From Akkermansiaceae bacterium (GTDB taxonomy: Bacteria; Verrucomicrobiota; Verrucomicrobiia; Verrucomicrobiales; Akkermansiaceae), in NCBI GenBank assembly GCA_024233135.1, contig JACKPZ010000040.1, positions 1 to 22,578 of the forward strand: DNA of 22,578 bases. The letters are read 5' to 3'. Positions within the stretch are counted from its first letter, which is position 1. Each line of letters starts with the position of its first letter. Position numbers and translations under genes: made by a program. The notes below the pieces were generated by a model, which was not told the origin of the DNA, searched no databases, and was given only the letters and a program-made list of their open reading frames with translations. Shown one piece after another: positions 1-8,218 of this stretch.

Positions 1-92
1 ATCATCGGGCGGAACAGTGACAAGCGGCCGCGGGTGCGGCAAGTCCCAAACCCGCAGCAGGAAACATGCCGCCGGATGCCGGAAAATCCGCG

Positions 93-824
93 TCAGCCGC
101 CGTTCAGCACCCGCTCGATCCAGTCGCCGACGATCCGGGAAACCTCGTCGTGATGCCCATCGAACGAGTGGCCCGCGCCTTCGATTTCGACCCACTCGCT
201 GCCGTTGAGGGAAGCCTCCTTGGCATCGCGCCCGTCGCTGATGGGGACGACGTCGTCGGCCGTGCCATGGACGATGAGCCACGGTTGGGGGACTCGTTTC
301 GCGGCGTCGAGCACGCTGCCGATGGTGCGCATGTCCTTGGCGAAGGTCACGGAGAGCGGGCAGTCGGGCTCGTCCCACATCAGGCCGTCGCCGGGTGTCA
401 CGTCGCCGAATTCGCGGTCGAGGAACGCCTCGGTGTGGACCATGCCGGCGAGTGAGACGAGCGCGCGGATATTAAGGTCCTTGGCGGCGACGAGCACACC
501 GACGGCCGCGCCCATGCTGTGGCCGATGTAGATGATGCGGATGAAATCCGGCACGGATGCGAGCACTTCGCGGAGATCGCCGCACTCCTTGGTGATGGTG
601 GAGTCCTCGAAGCGGCCGCCGGATTTCCCGTTTCCGGAAAACGAGATCCGCAGGCAGGGCCAGCCGCGCTTCGAGAGGGACTCGGCGAGGGCCACCATCA
701 GCGGGCGGTCCTTGTTGCCGGTGACGCCGTGGCCGAGGATGACGAGCGCGTCGTGCTTCGAACCCGGGTGGAACGTGGCGTCGATTTGCTCGCCGGCGGA
801 GTTGCGGAGCTTGCTGAGTGGCAT
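93..824 (-). CDS. Alpha/beta hydrolase (serine esterase/peptidase-like), cytoplasmic
   Basis: A 243-residue protein with the alpha/beta hydrolase fold. The catalytic triad can be read directly: nucleophile Ser103 in the elbow GHSMG (101-105), acid Asp190 or Asp191 in HGTADDVVP, and His219 in GAGHSF. HGVTGNKD at 32-39 matches the oxyanion-hole loop. No signal peptide is seen, so it should act in the cytoplasm. The length is normal for small single-domain members such as BAAT/acyl-CoA-thioester-hydrolase-like or dienelactone-hydrolase-like esterases; the substrate cannot be told from sequence. The gene ends 92 bases from the left edge. The next gene upstream ends 18 bases before its start on the same strand, so the two are probably cotranscribed. 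The ATG at 824 has no Shine-Dalgarno sequence and follows a C-rich stretch (TTCCCGCACGCC). Confidence 0.88.
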   Translation of the reverse strand: MPLSKLRNSAGEQIDATFHPGSKHDALVILGHGVTGNKDRPLMVALAESLSKRGWPCLRISFSGNGKSGGRFEDSTITKECGDLREVLASVPDFIRIIYIGHSMGAAVGVLVAAKDLNIRALVSLAGMVHTEAFLDREFGDVTPGDGLMWDEPDCPLSVTFAKDMRTIGSVLDAAKRVPQPWLIVHGTADDVVPISDGRDAKEASLNGSEWVEIEGAGHSFDGHHDEVSRIVGDWIERVLNGG

Positions 825-842
825 GGCGTGCGGGAATGGGTG

Positions 843-1724
843 TCAGGAACGGCCGGGAAAGGTGAGTTCGGCGACGCCGGATTTGTCGAGGTCGCCGAGT
901 CCGAGGTCGACCATACGGCGGTATTGCGCCTCCGTGGCGTGGGAGAGCGGGACGGGGACTCCCGCGGCGTCCGCCATGGCATTGGCGATGCCGCTGTCCT
1001 TGGCGGCGTGTTCGGCGGAGAAGAAACAGTCGTGATCGCGGGTGATCATGTCGTCGGCATCGGTTTCGAGGACGCGGGAATTGGCTCCGGTCTGTGAGAA
1101 CACCTCCTTGAGCAATTCCGGTGCCAGACCCATCGCGGCACCGAGGCCGAGGCCTTCCGCGAGGCCGGCTGTGTTGATGTTCATCACCATGTTGACGAGC
1201 GCCTTGATGCGCGCCGCATCGCCGGCGGGACCGACGAACCGCAATGCGGTCGATAGATCCTCAAGCATCGGCTTCACTTCATCGAAGGCCTCCTTTTTGC
1301 CGCCGATCATCAGATAGAGCGTGCCCTGGCGCGCCTGGGTGATGCTGGACGCCATGCAGGCGGCGAGCGCATCGGCACCCGCGGCCTCGGCGGCGGCGAC
1401 CGCTTGTTCGTGGGCCTCCGGGCTCACGGTGGCGCAGTTGATGAAGATTTTCCCTTCCGCGCCGTCCAGCAGCGAGTCGTCACCGGAGAAAATGCCGGTC
1501 ATCGCCTTGTCATCGGTGACCACGGTGAGGATCACCCCGCAGCGTTCGGTCACTTCGGAAAGCCGGGTGCAGGCGTGGCAGCCGAGTTCCTTGGCGAGCG
1601 ATTCCGCGGCATCTTTCCGCACGTCGAACACCGCGCCGATGGTGTATCCGCGGTCCGCGAGGCATCGCGCCATGTTCGCGCCCATCCGTCCGACTCCGAC
1701 CACTCCGATTGCTCGCTGCTTCAT
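843..1724 (-). CDS. NAD(P)-dependent oxidoreductase, 3-hydroxyisobutyrate dehydrogenase-like
   Basis: A 293-residue beta-hydroxyacid dehydrogenase family protein. The N-terminal Rossmann motif GVGRMG (10-15) binds NAD(P). The expected catalytic lysine is Lys174 in ARIKALVNMVMN, at the start of the all-helical C-terminal domain. Family members oxidise 3-hydroxy acids such as 3-hydroxyisobutyrate or tartronate semialdehyde, or reduce short aldehydes in the GLYR/GHB group. One oddity: the substrate loop that normally reads DAPVSGG is here DALAACMASS, so the substrate may differ from the classical enzymes. I place the start at the ATG at 1724, directly before the Rossmann strand. A start at 1760 would add 12 hydrophobic residues with no family counterpart. 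It lies 18 bases upstream of the alpha/beta hydrolase. Confidence 0.88.
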   Translation of the reverse strand: MKQRAIGVVGVGRMGANMARCLADRGYTIGAVFDVRKDAAESLAKELGCHACTRLSEVTERCGVILTVVTDDKAMTGIFSGDDSLLDGAEGKIFINCATVSPEAHEQAVAAAEAAGADALAACMASSITQARQGTLYLMIGGKKEAFDEVKPMLEDLSTALRFVGPAGDAARIKALVNMVMNINTAGLAEGLGLGAAMGLAPELLKEVFSQTGANSRVLETDADDMITRDHDCFFSAEHAAKDSGIANAMADAAGVPVPLSHATEAQYRRMVDLGLGDLDKSGVAELTFPGRS

Positions 1725-1787
1725 CGTCGATAGGAAAAACACAATCCGGGCGGACTGCAAACCAAGATTGCATCCGGGCGGGAAGAG

Positions 1788-3704
1788 TTATGGGTCGGCC
1801 GCGGCTTCCGTTGGTTTCCCCGCGTCTTCGAGACGCAGGAAATCATAGAGCACGCCTTGGTGCCACTCGCGGCCGTGCAGCGTGAGCGTGAGCACGTTGC
1901 CCGACGCACGGAGCAGGTCCGCGGGCACGTCGAAGCGGCGTTCGAACCAGCGGCCGCGGTGCGAATCCCGGTGCATGACGCCCGCCTCGGGCAGCGGCCC
2001 GGTGCTCGCGAACTGCTTGCCGTTCAGTCCGAAATCGAGCGAGGACCGGGCGCGGGTGCCACAGAATCCGATGCGCAACACCGCGCCATCTTCCGAAATC
2101 TCCGGGCAATCGAAGCGGACCTTCCACGTGCTCGGTCCGAGCACCTTGCCGTCGGCATCGAGGTCGAGCGGTTGACAGATATACCAGTCCTTGGCGGGGT
2201 TTCCCTTACCGATGGTGAGGTCCACCCCCTGCGGAAACAGAGTCCGGTAGGCGAGGTGGTTTCCCCATTTCCAGTAGCGGTCGCCATTGCGGAACTCCGC
2301 GGCGCTGCGGTCCGCGGTGCCGATCTGCCAGATCGTAGGGCCCGCGCGCTCGGGTTCCCACGAGACTTCGCCGAGTTCTACGGTTTTCCCCGCCTCGACG
2401 CGGATGTCGCCGCGTGCGAATTCGCCGGGGATGCCATCGACGAAGGCGCGCAGCACGTAATCACCCGCCGGCACCTTGGAAATGCGGAACGCGCCGTTTT
2501 TCGACGCCTTTGACCAGTATTGCGGGTTCCTTCCGTCGCGCTGCCAATCGATCGTTTCGCTGCGCCATCCGTTGCCGCCGAGCACGTGGTCAGGCGCGGT
2601 GAGGCCGACGCGGATGCTGCCGAGCGGTTTGTCATCGGGTTGGTCCGAGGAAATCCGGATGCGACCGGCGAGCGCGCCGCGTTGCGACGATTTCGGATAG
2701 GCCGGATGGTCGAACCAATCGAAGGGCCACGCGTGGCGCTGGCTGACGGCGTAGCGGATCGCGCCGTTCCACAACTGATCGGGCGGCGCTCCGTCGTTGC
2801 AGAAGATGGCGAAGGGACCGATCACCTTGGACCATGCCTCGTCGTCCTGCAGACGGAGCACGACTCCGCCGTAGTGGCTGCCGTGCCACATGTTCAAAAG
2901 CGTCGGGCGGGCGCCGCCGCCGACGTCAAGGTGGCCGGTGAGCTCCATCTTGGTGCAGCCGCCGGAGATATATTCGGAAGATGGATTGATGAACCAGACA
3001 CCGTATTTCTGCTCCGTGCCGGACCAGCCGAAGGCGGGCAGGTCCGGGAGTATGGCCGAGTAGGCGTATTTGTGCTCCACCTCGCCGGCGAAGCGCCCGG
3101 TGGTGAGCCGGCGCGCCTCCTTGAGCATGAGCCCGGTCCCTTTCTCCCAATCCTCCGGTGCGGGCATGTCGCGGTCGCGGTCGCGGTCGATCGACAGGTG
3201 GTTGAAGATGTCCGGTGCGAGTTTCATCGCGAAACGCGCCTCCGCCACGGTGCAGAACCGGTCGCCCGGTCCGTGCGAAAGCACCGCGGCCGCGAACAGG
3301 GCCTGCGAATCCTCCGCAAGCGAGTAGCGGACTTCGAAAGCGCCGGGAAACCCTCCGTCCTTGCCGGTGCCGCGGAAGCGCATCGCCACCTCGGCGCGCT
3401 CGCCGTCATTCGCGGCTGGGTCGATGGTCACCCTGGTTTCCTCCGATTTTCCGAAGCCGTTCACCCGCGAGCTGCCGGAGTTCGCGACGATCGACCAGTA
3501 TCCGGTGCCGCCGGCGAGCAGGTCGCGGCCGTTGAGTTTCATGCGCGTCACGTCGCCATCCTCCTTGCGGATGCTGACCTCAAGCCGGCCGTTCGACATG
3601 TGGAAAACCCCTCGTTCATCCCGCAGGACGACGCCCTCCGCCCGCAGGTGGGGGGAGCAAACCGCGCAGATCACAGCGGCGAGGAATCCGGAGAGGCGAC
3701 GCAT
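1788..3704 (-). CDS. Secreted rhamnogalacturonan lyase-like protein (polysaccharide lyase family 4)
   Basis: About 638 residues with a type I signal peptide (MRRLSGFLAAVICAVCS, probable cleavage after LRA near residue 22). The layout matches the three PL4 domains: a beta-sandwich lyase domain (about 25-335), a fibronectin-III-like domain II (about 342-445) and a jelly-roll, carbohydrate-binding-like domain III (about 455-625, with YWKWGNHLAYRTLFP and the GREWHQGVLYDFLRLE end). PL4 enzymes cleave the rhamnose-galacturonate backbone of pectin by beta-elimination. Candidate catalytic residues are Lys212 in EHKYAY and His274 or His277 in MWHGSHYGG, judged from spacing relative to characterised fungal PL4 enzymes; this is an inference. 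It carries an acidic/basic repeat at 173-179 (see the repeat entry). A GTG at 3722 would add six residues; the ATG at 3704 starts directly at the signal peptide. It should act in the periplasm or outside the cell. Confidence 0.82.
   Translation of the reverse strand: MRRLSGFLAAVICAVCSPHLRAEGVVLRDERGVFHMSNGRLEVSIRKEDGDVTRMKLNGRDLLAGGTGYWSIVANSGSSRVNGFGKSEETRVTIDPAANDGERAEVAMRFRGTGKDGGFPGAFEVRYSLAEDSQALFAAAVLSHGPGDRFCTVAEARFAMKLAPDIFNHLSIDRDRDRDMPAPEDWEKGTGLMLKEARRLTTGRFAGEVEHKYAYSAILPDLPAFGWSGTEQKYGVWFINPSSEYISGGCTKMELTGHLDVGGGARPTLLNMWHGSHYGGVVLRLQDDEAWSKVIGPFAIFCNDGAPPDQLWNGAIRYAVSQRHAWPFDWFDHPAYPKSSQRGALAGRIRISSDQPDDKPLGSIRVGLTAPDHVLGGNGWRSETIDWQRDGRNPQYWSKASKNGAFRISKVPAGDYVLRAFVDGIPGEFARGDIRVEAGKTVELGEVSWEPERAGPTIWQIGTADRSAAEFRNGDRYWKWGNHLAYRTLFPQGVDLTIGKGNPAKDWYICQPLDLDADGKVLGPSTWKVRFDCPEISEDGAVLRIGFCGTRARSSLDFGLNGKQFASTGPLPEAGVMHRDSHRGRWFERRFDVPADLLRASGNVLTLTLHGREWHQGVLYDFLRLEDAGKPTEAAADP
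3168..3188 (-). repeat. Short tandem repeat GACCGC encoding Asp-Arg repeats in the PL4 protein
   Basis: Three tandem copies of the 6-mer GACCGC plus a final GAC (minus strand) encode DRDRDRD, residues 173-179 of the lyase. It stays in frame and probably forms a surface loop in the catalytic domain. Confidence 0.8.
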
Positions 3705-3780
3705 AAAGGGTGGCGATAGCACGGCTGCGCGGCTTCTTCAACGGCGGCGACCTTCCCGTCGGGGAATTCCCATGGATCGA

Positions 3781-5025
3781 TCAGATCGTTTGAAGCAGGG
3801 CGGCGAGGATCTCGTCGAGGCGTTCGAGAGAGTGGTCCCTGCGGTATCCGGCGAAGTCCGGGGCGAGAGGTGCGTCGTCGCTTCCACGGCCATCCATGAG
3901 CGCGGTCAGCGCCTCGACGGCATGAGCGGCGGAGGCTTCCGGAAGGGTGACGCCAAGGCGATATTTCTCCACGCGATTGCCGATGCATTCGCCCTGCGTG
4001 GCGAGACAGGGCAGTTCGAAAACCGCCGCCTTGCTGAGCGTGCCGCTGCTGCCGAAGAAGCCCTCGTAGGCCGCCCAGGCGATGTCGAAGCTGCGGAACA
4101 GGTCGTTGAAATCCGCCTCGTCGGGGATGCGGCCGGCCGCGGGATCGAAGTGGATGTTCTCCACCGTGCCGCTTTCGACCTCCGCGGCGAGCGACCGGAT
4201 CTCCTGCTGCTCGGACTCGGTGAATTCGCCGAAGTGGATCGCTCCGGCGGCGACGAAATACAGCGGCAGATTCTTCTCGCGGGCCAGCGCCGCGCTGCGG
4301 ATGAACGGCAGGAAACCCTTGCGCTTCTCCAGCCCGATCATGCCGACGATCTTTCGTCCCGCGGCCTTGCCGCGGATTTCCCCGGCGAGCGGAAACGGCC
4401 GGTCCGGAAGATCCGCCTGGGTGACATCCGGATAGGCGGTCACACGGCGTCCGGTGTATCCTTCGAGGGCTCGGATGAAACGTTCGTCGAGCACACCGAT
4501 GCCGCGGCAGTGCTTCGAACGGATCAACGCATCCCCTTTGGCGAGCAGACGCAGGGATTTCAGCAGCGAGGGAGCTTCGCCATGGTGGTGGTTGCGCAGG
4601 TAGAGACCGCTCCACGGGCGTCCCAGAGCTCCGTCCGGCGCGAGCGACGTGGGCAGGAAACGGAGATAACTGTCGAGATAGGGAAAATAGACGAGGTCGA
4701 CCTTCCATCCGCAGGCCGCCTCCGCGGCGGTGATCGCGTCCGCCGCGCGCCGCCAGCGTTGGAAAGTGCGCACCGGGTCGCCCTCGAAGCGGCCGTTGAA
4801 GAAACTCCTGCCACCCGTCGGAAGCGGGTGGAACCGCGCGGTCTCCGGATCGTTCGCGGGATCCGCCGCATGGTTGGCCGCCGCCTCGACGGGATCCGGG
4901 CAGATGCCGACCACCCGCGCGCCGGCGCGTTGGAACGACGCCGTGAACTGGGTGAAGTACATCGGATGGTGACCGACCCAGAGCGGATCGACCAAGGCCA
5001 CCGTGACTGGGGAGGAGGTGCTCAT
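3781..5025 (-). CDS. Glycosyltransferase, GT-B fold (GT4-like), last gene of a polysaccharide operon
   Basis: A 414-residue protein. The N-terminal half starts with a beta strand and donor-side loop (VALVDPLWVGHHPMYF, 8-23). The C-terminal half (about 224-380) looks like a GT4 nucleotide-sugar domain: KIVGMIGLEKRKG at 225-237 is the usual first strand and Lys/Arg-rich loop, DIAWAAYEGFFGSSG at 314-328 and LSKAAVFELPCLAT at 330-343 resemble the donor-binding region. No membrane segment is visible. It probably transfers a sugar onto a lipid-linked glycan or similar acceptor; the sugar is unknown. Its ATG at 5025 overlaps the stop of the polymerase-like gene by four bases (ATGA), which supports this start and coupled translation. 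The open frame continues far upstream, but that part is only an out-of-frame shadow of the polymerase gene. Confidence 0.78.
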   Translation of the reverse strand: MSTSSPVTVALVDPLWVGHHPMYFTQFTASFQRAGARVVGICPDPVEAAANHAADPANDPETARFHPLPTGGRSFFNGRFEGDPVRTFQRWRRAADAITAAEAACGWKVDLVYFPYLDSYLRFLPTSLAPDGALGRPWSGLYLRNHHHGEAPSLLKSLRLLAKGDALIRSKHCRGIGVLDERFIRALEGYTGRRVTAYPDVTQADLPDRPFPLAGEIRGKAAGRKIVGMIGLEKRKGFLPFIRSAALAREKNLPLYFVAAGAIHFGEFTESEQQEIRSLAAEVESGTVENIHFDPAAGRIPDEADFNDLFRSFDIAWAAYEGFFGSSGTLSKAAVFELPCLATQGECIGNRVEKYRLGVTLPEASAAHAVEALTALMDGRGSDDAPLAPDFAGYRRDHSLERLDEILAALLQTI

Positions 5026-6395
5026 GAAGGCCGGCGGATTTCCTGTCTGCCGGCGGTGTGCAGCCATGAGGCACGGACCATGAACGCCTGCGGGAGTCCC
5101 GCCATCACGCCGAAGATGAGGCCGGCGAGGCGTTCTTGGAAGGGATTGGCGGTGAGGGTCTCGCTGATGAGACAAGCGGTAGCGACAAAGGGCAGAAAGG
5201 CAAGCCATTGGTCCGGCCCGGGGTCCGTGGCGTTCGCCCGCGCCGCGGCGAGCGAGGAGGCGGCCACCCAGATGAAAAGCACCAGCATGGAGGCCAGCGC
5301 GATCGCCCCTCCGGATAGAAGGCTGTAGGTCCAAACCGAGTGGCCGGCGAACCAGATGTCGTTCATCTCCGCGTCCTCGGCGGGGATCACCTGATAGATC
5401 TCCGGCAGGAACGAGGGGTCCCAATAGTACGAGCAGCCGACACCGTGGCCATGGATGAAATGCACCGGGTTTTCCCGCATGATGTCCCAGATGGCGGTGG
5501 CCTCCGCCTGGCGGGTGAGCAGCGAGATGTCGCCGCCGATGTTGCGCGACTCGGCGTGGTGGAACAGCCGTTCGTTCCAGCGCTCGATGAGCACCGGCTC
5601 GATCACCGCGGCCGCGCCGAGGGCCAGCAGGACGAGTCCGGCCGCGGCGCCGACGGGAATGAGCCGCCGTGGCAGTTTCGCCCACTGATAGATGCCCCAG
5701 CGGACGCCGAGCAGGTAGCAGAGCGTGCAGGCGAGCGCGGATGCGAGCATCGGAAACGCGAGCGAGCGGGTGACGGTGACGAACACGCCGAGGAACAGCG
5801 CGCCGCAGGCGAGGAGCAGGCTGGGGCGGAAGCTCCCGCGGAGCAGGATCGCGCAGCCGATCCATGCGGCGAGCCAGTTGCTGGCCGGGCTCTGGACGTC
5901 GAAACGCACGGTTTCCACCGTGGCCGCCTTGAACAGGAAGCCCTGGACGATGCGCCACGGCACGTTGATGCAGGCCATGGCGAAAAGAGGCAGCACGATC
6001 CGCGACGGCGCGATGCCGGCGCATGCGGCGATGTGCGTGTTGGTGAGTCCGAACAGACACAGCACCAGCGGCAGGATCACGCGGATCGAACGCCCCGGCG
6101 GCACGCCCTGGGCCAGCGAGTTCGCCGCCATGAAACCGAGAAACAGGACCCAGAAACCGATCAGCAGCGCGCCGGGACGCACGGCGAGAAAACGCCGGCC
6201 GAGCCAGACGATCGCCGCCGTCGAGAACGTGCAGGTGGCGAGGAACAAGGCCTGGGCCAGGCCGCCGCCGGCACCGGTCTCGCCGCGGTAGTCGAACGCC
6301 AGCGACATCGCGAACACCCAGAACAGGCGCTCGATGAGCACCGCGTCCCGGGTCCGCGGAATCGCGATGTCGGGGGCTGCCGCGGCGGTGATCAT
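5022..6395 (-). CDS. O-antigen polymerase/ligase-like membrane protein (Wzy/WaaL superfamily)
   Basis: A 457-residue integral membrane protein with about ten to twelve hydrophobic segments (for example LAQALFLATCTFSTAAIVWL near 45-65 and VLLALGAAAVIEPVLI near 245). Between the late segments is a large polar loop (about 270-370) holding HGHGVGCSYYW and AGHSVWTYSLLSGG. This arrangement, with a conserved His before the next membrane helix, is typical of O-antigen ligases and Wzy polymerases, which join undecaprenyl-linked glycans on the periplasmic face of the inner membrane. Polymerase and ligase cannot be separated on sequence alone. The start overlaps the stop of the upstream glycosyltransferase (ATGA at 6392-6395), and its own stop overlaps the start of the next gene. 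A flippase and an initiating transferase are not in the window. Confidence 0.82.
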   Translation of the reverse strand: MITAAAAPDIAIPRTRDAVLIERLFWVFAMSLAFDYRGETGAGGGLAQALFLATCTFSTAAIVWLGRRFLAVRPGALLIGFWVLFLGFMAANSLAQGVPPGRSIRVILPLVLCLFGLTNTHIAACAGIAPSRIVLPLFAMACINVPWRIVQGFLFKAATVETVRFDVQSPASNWLAAWIGCAILLRGSFRPSLLLACGALFLGVFVTVTRSLAFPMLASALACTLCYLLGVRWGIYQWAKLPRRLIPVGAAAGLVLLALGAAAVIEPVLIERWNERLFHHAESRNIGGDISLLTRQAEATAIWDIMRENPVHFIHGHGVGCSYYWDPSFLPEIYQVIPAEDAEMNDIWFAGHSVWTYSLLSGGAIALASMLVLFIWVAASSLAAARANATDPGPDQWLAFLPFVATACLISETLTANPFQERLAGLIFGVMAGLPQAFMVRASWLHTAGRQEIRRPS

Positions 6396-7597
6396 GCGCA
6401 GGATTGCGAGAAGATCCGGTCGAACTCGGAGGCCTTGCCGGCGATCGGGAATGTCTCCTCGGCGTAGTGGCGCGCGTTGCGCGACTGGCGCGCGCGGAGG
6501 CCGGGGTTCTGATAGAGCGAGTCCGCCGCCTCAAGGAAACCGTCGAGGTCGCCGGGCGGGGTCGTCAGGCCCGCCTCGTTCTGGCGGGTGATGCGCGCCG
6601 CGAGGTTGTCGAGCGGGATGGAGAGCAGCAGCGGGCGTGCCGCGCAGAGGTAGCTGAGGGTTTTGGATGGAACCGAGAACATGCCGGCGTCCTCTTCCAG
6701 CAGGCCGACGAGCACGTCACCCGTCGCCAACATCGACGGCAGTTCCTGGAACGGCTGATAGGGCAGGACCTCGAGGTTTCCGATGCCCGCCGCGGAGGAC
6801 TCGCGTTTCAACCAGTCCGCGCCGAGTCCCTCGGAGACGACGACCACGCGGACCTCCGGGTTTTCCTGATGGCGCTTGGCGAGCTCCAACAAGAGCGCCG
6901 GATTGTGTTTCATCCCGAGCGTGCCGGTGTAGAGGAACACGAACTTGTCGTCGAGGGCGTGGCGGCGCGCCCAGTCGTTGGCCTTCGGCAGGCACGGGAT
7001 TTCCTCGATGTGCGCCCAGTTCGGCACCACCTCGATGCGCGAGGCGTCCACGCCGAACTCGCTCGAAAGAATCGGCGCGAAGTCTCCCGTGATGGCGATG
7101 ATCTTCGAGCTGCGTTCGAACTGCCGGCGGTCGAGCCGGCGGTACCACGCGCCGATCCACGCGCCCGCCACCGGGATCTTGCGGCGCAGGATCTTGTCCA
7201 CGGCGAGGCTGTAGAAATCCTGGACCCAGTAGTAGAACCGGGCGCCACAATCGGACGCCGCCCGCAGGATGGGCTCCTGGGTTTCGGTCGGCGTGTTGCC
7301 GGATAGAACGGCGTCGGGTTTCCACTCGCGGATGAAACGCGCGACCTCGCGCCCGTAGCGGATCTCCATGCCGCGGCGCTTGCGGAAGCTGTATTTGAAC
7401 TTCGGGTAGTCGGCATCCATCGGGATTTCCCGGAACTCGAGGTTCTTCGGGTCGTCCGCACGTTTCGCCAGATCCCCACGCGGCGTCTGCAGCGAGCTGG
7501 CGAACGCGTGGACGACGGTGTGGCCGCGCTCGGCGAGGGCACGGCTCAGCGACGTCGGGAACGCATGGCCCGCGTAGTCATGAACGACGATTCTCAT
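6392..7597 (-). CDS. Glycosyltransferase family 4, WbuB-like; first gene of the polysaccharide operon
   Basis: A 401-residue GT-B glycosyltransferase. The N-terminal acceptor domain starts MRIVVHDYAGHAFPTSLS. The C-terminal donor domain has YTGTLGMKHNP at 223-233 and the stretch EEDAGMFSVPSKTLSYLCAARP at 301-322, which matches the GT4 signature seen in WbuB-type enzymes of colanic acid and O-antigen synthesis, where the Glu and the VPSK loop contact the nucleotide sugar. It should act on the cytoplasmic side of the inner membrane; the sugar is not known. It is the promoter-proximal gene of three overlapping genes (7597 to 3781). The ATG at 7597 has no Shine-Dalgarno sequence and is preceded by a C-rich stretch; a sigma-70-like promoter lies 40-67 bases upstream. 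Confidence 0.87.
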   Translation of the reverse strand: MRIVVHDYAGHAFPTSLSRALAERGHTVVHAFASSLQTPRGDLAKRADDPKNLEFREIPMDADYPKFKYSFRKRRGMEIRYGREVARFIREWKPDAVLSGNTPTETQEPILRAASDCGARFYYWVQDFYSLAVDKILRRKIPVAGAWIGAWYRRLDRRQFERSSKIIAITGDFAPILSSEFGVDASRIEVVPNWAHIEEIPCLPKANDWARRHALDDKFVFLYTGTLGMKHNPALLLELAKRHQENPEVRVVVVSEGLGADWLKRESSAAGIGNLEVLPYQPFQELPSMLATGDVLVGLLEEDAGMFSVPSKTLSYLCAARPLLLSIPLDNLAARITRQNEAGLTTPPGDLDGFLEAADSLYQNPGLRARQSRNARHYAEETFPIAGKASEFDRIFSQSCA

Positions 7598-7636
7598 GTG
7601 GGGGGAAGGAAAAGAGGGGAGTGGGGTAACGGGTTG

Positions 7637-7664
7637 ATTGTAAGCACCCCGGACCCTCCGTCAA
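7637..7664 (-). promoter_or_regulatory. Sigma-70-like promoter of the polysaccharide operon
   Basis: On the minus strand, -35 TTGACG (7664-7659) and -10 TACAAT (7642-7637) are separated by 16 bases. Transcription would start near 7630, giving a leader of about 33 bases before the ATG at 7597. It lies in the divergent region between the glycosyltransferase and the 161-residue membrane protein. Motif match only. Confidence 0.6.
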
Positions 7665-7732
7665 TCCAGCCTCCGTAACGCGAACGCGGAAGGGCGGATC
7701 CCGGCTTTCACGGCGGCAGGAGCGGTGCGATC

Positions 7733-8218
7733 ATGCGCCGCCCCATGGATTCGCTCGTCCGCACGCTCTGGTTTCTCGCGAAACACGGGATGTTTCTCAT
7801 GTTGGCGGCGGTGGCCGCGTGTTTGGTGTGGACCGCCCTCTACTTCGCGCTGCTGTTATGGGCGGTGATTACCGACAGCGGAGTCGGCGGGCCGCTCGCG
7901 TGGCCGGCGGGACTGGTCGCCTGCGTCCTCGGCTGCGCCGCATTCGGCCTCGGCGTGGCGATCCCGGCCTGTGCCGTGGCCGCGGTTTTCCGGAGCCGGC
8001 TCCGCTGGCCGCGGATGGTGGAAATTCCGATCTCGTTTCTAGCAGCCTGCGCCCTGTGGCTCGGCTGGGCCTGCGTATTCCACGGCGGAATCCCCGATCC
8101 GCTCGAGTTCCTCGTTTCCCTGCTGTGGATGCCCCTGCCGCTCGGCACCTGGTGGTGGCTCACCGAAGGACCGGGCGCGATGTGGGACGCGCTCCGGCGG
8201 TGGAAGGCGGCGCACTGA
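7733..8218 (+). CDS. Hypothetical inner-membrane protein, four predicted membrane helices
   Basis: A 161-residue protein of no family I recognise. Four hydrophobic stretches are visible, at about 20-46, 54-84, 96-115 and 122-143, with Arg-rich turns between (RSRLRWPR near 88-95) and a positively charged C-terminus (RRWKAAH). It is rich in Trp and Leu. The ATG at 7733 has an AGGAG Shine-Dalgarno ten bases upstream (7718-7722), favouring it over the ATG at 7745. It is divergent from the polysaccharide operon and single in its transcript. Its TGA stop directly abuts the stop codon of the convergent helical-repeat gene (TGA|TCA at 8216-8221). No functional claim can be made beyond membrane location. 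Confidence 0.75.
   Translation: MRRPMDSLVRTLWFLAKHGMFLMLAAVAACLVWTALYFALLLWAVITDSGVGGPLAWPAGLVACVLGCAAFGLGVAIPACAVAAVFRSRLRWPRMVEIPISFLAACALWLGWACVFHGGIPDPLEFLVSLLWMPLPLGTWWWLTEGPGAMWDALRRWKAAH

Noticed and set aside
3361..5328. Plus-strand open frame of 655 codons opposite the PL4 and glycosyltransferase genes
   Set aside because: Antisense shadow over two well-supported genes and the gap between them; Arg/Glu/Ala-rich without recognisable motifs.
5340..6467. Plus-strand open frame of 375 codons opposite the polymerase-like gene
   Set aside because: Antisense to a membrane protein, which produces a polar, Gln/Asp/Arg-rich shadow; no motif.
5026..6534. Long N-terminal extension of the glycosyltransferase that ends at 3781
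   Set aside because: The extension lies out of frame over the polymerase gene and is Arg/Pro/His-rich. The conserved protein begins at the ATG at 5025, in an ATGA overlap.
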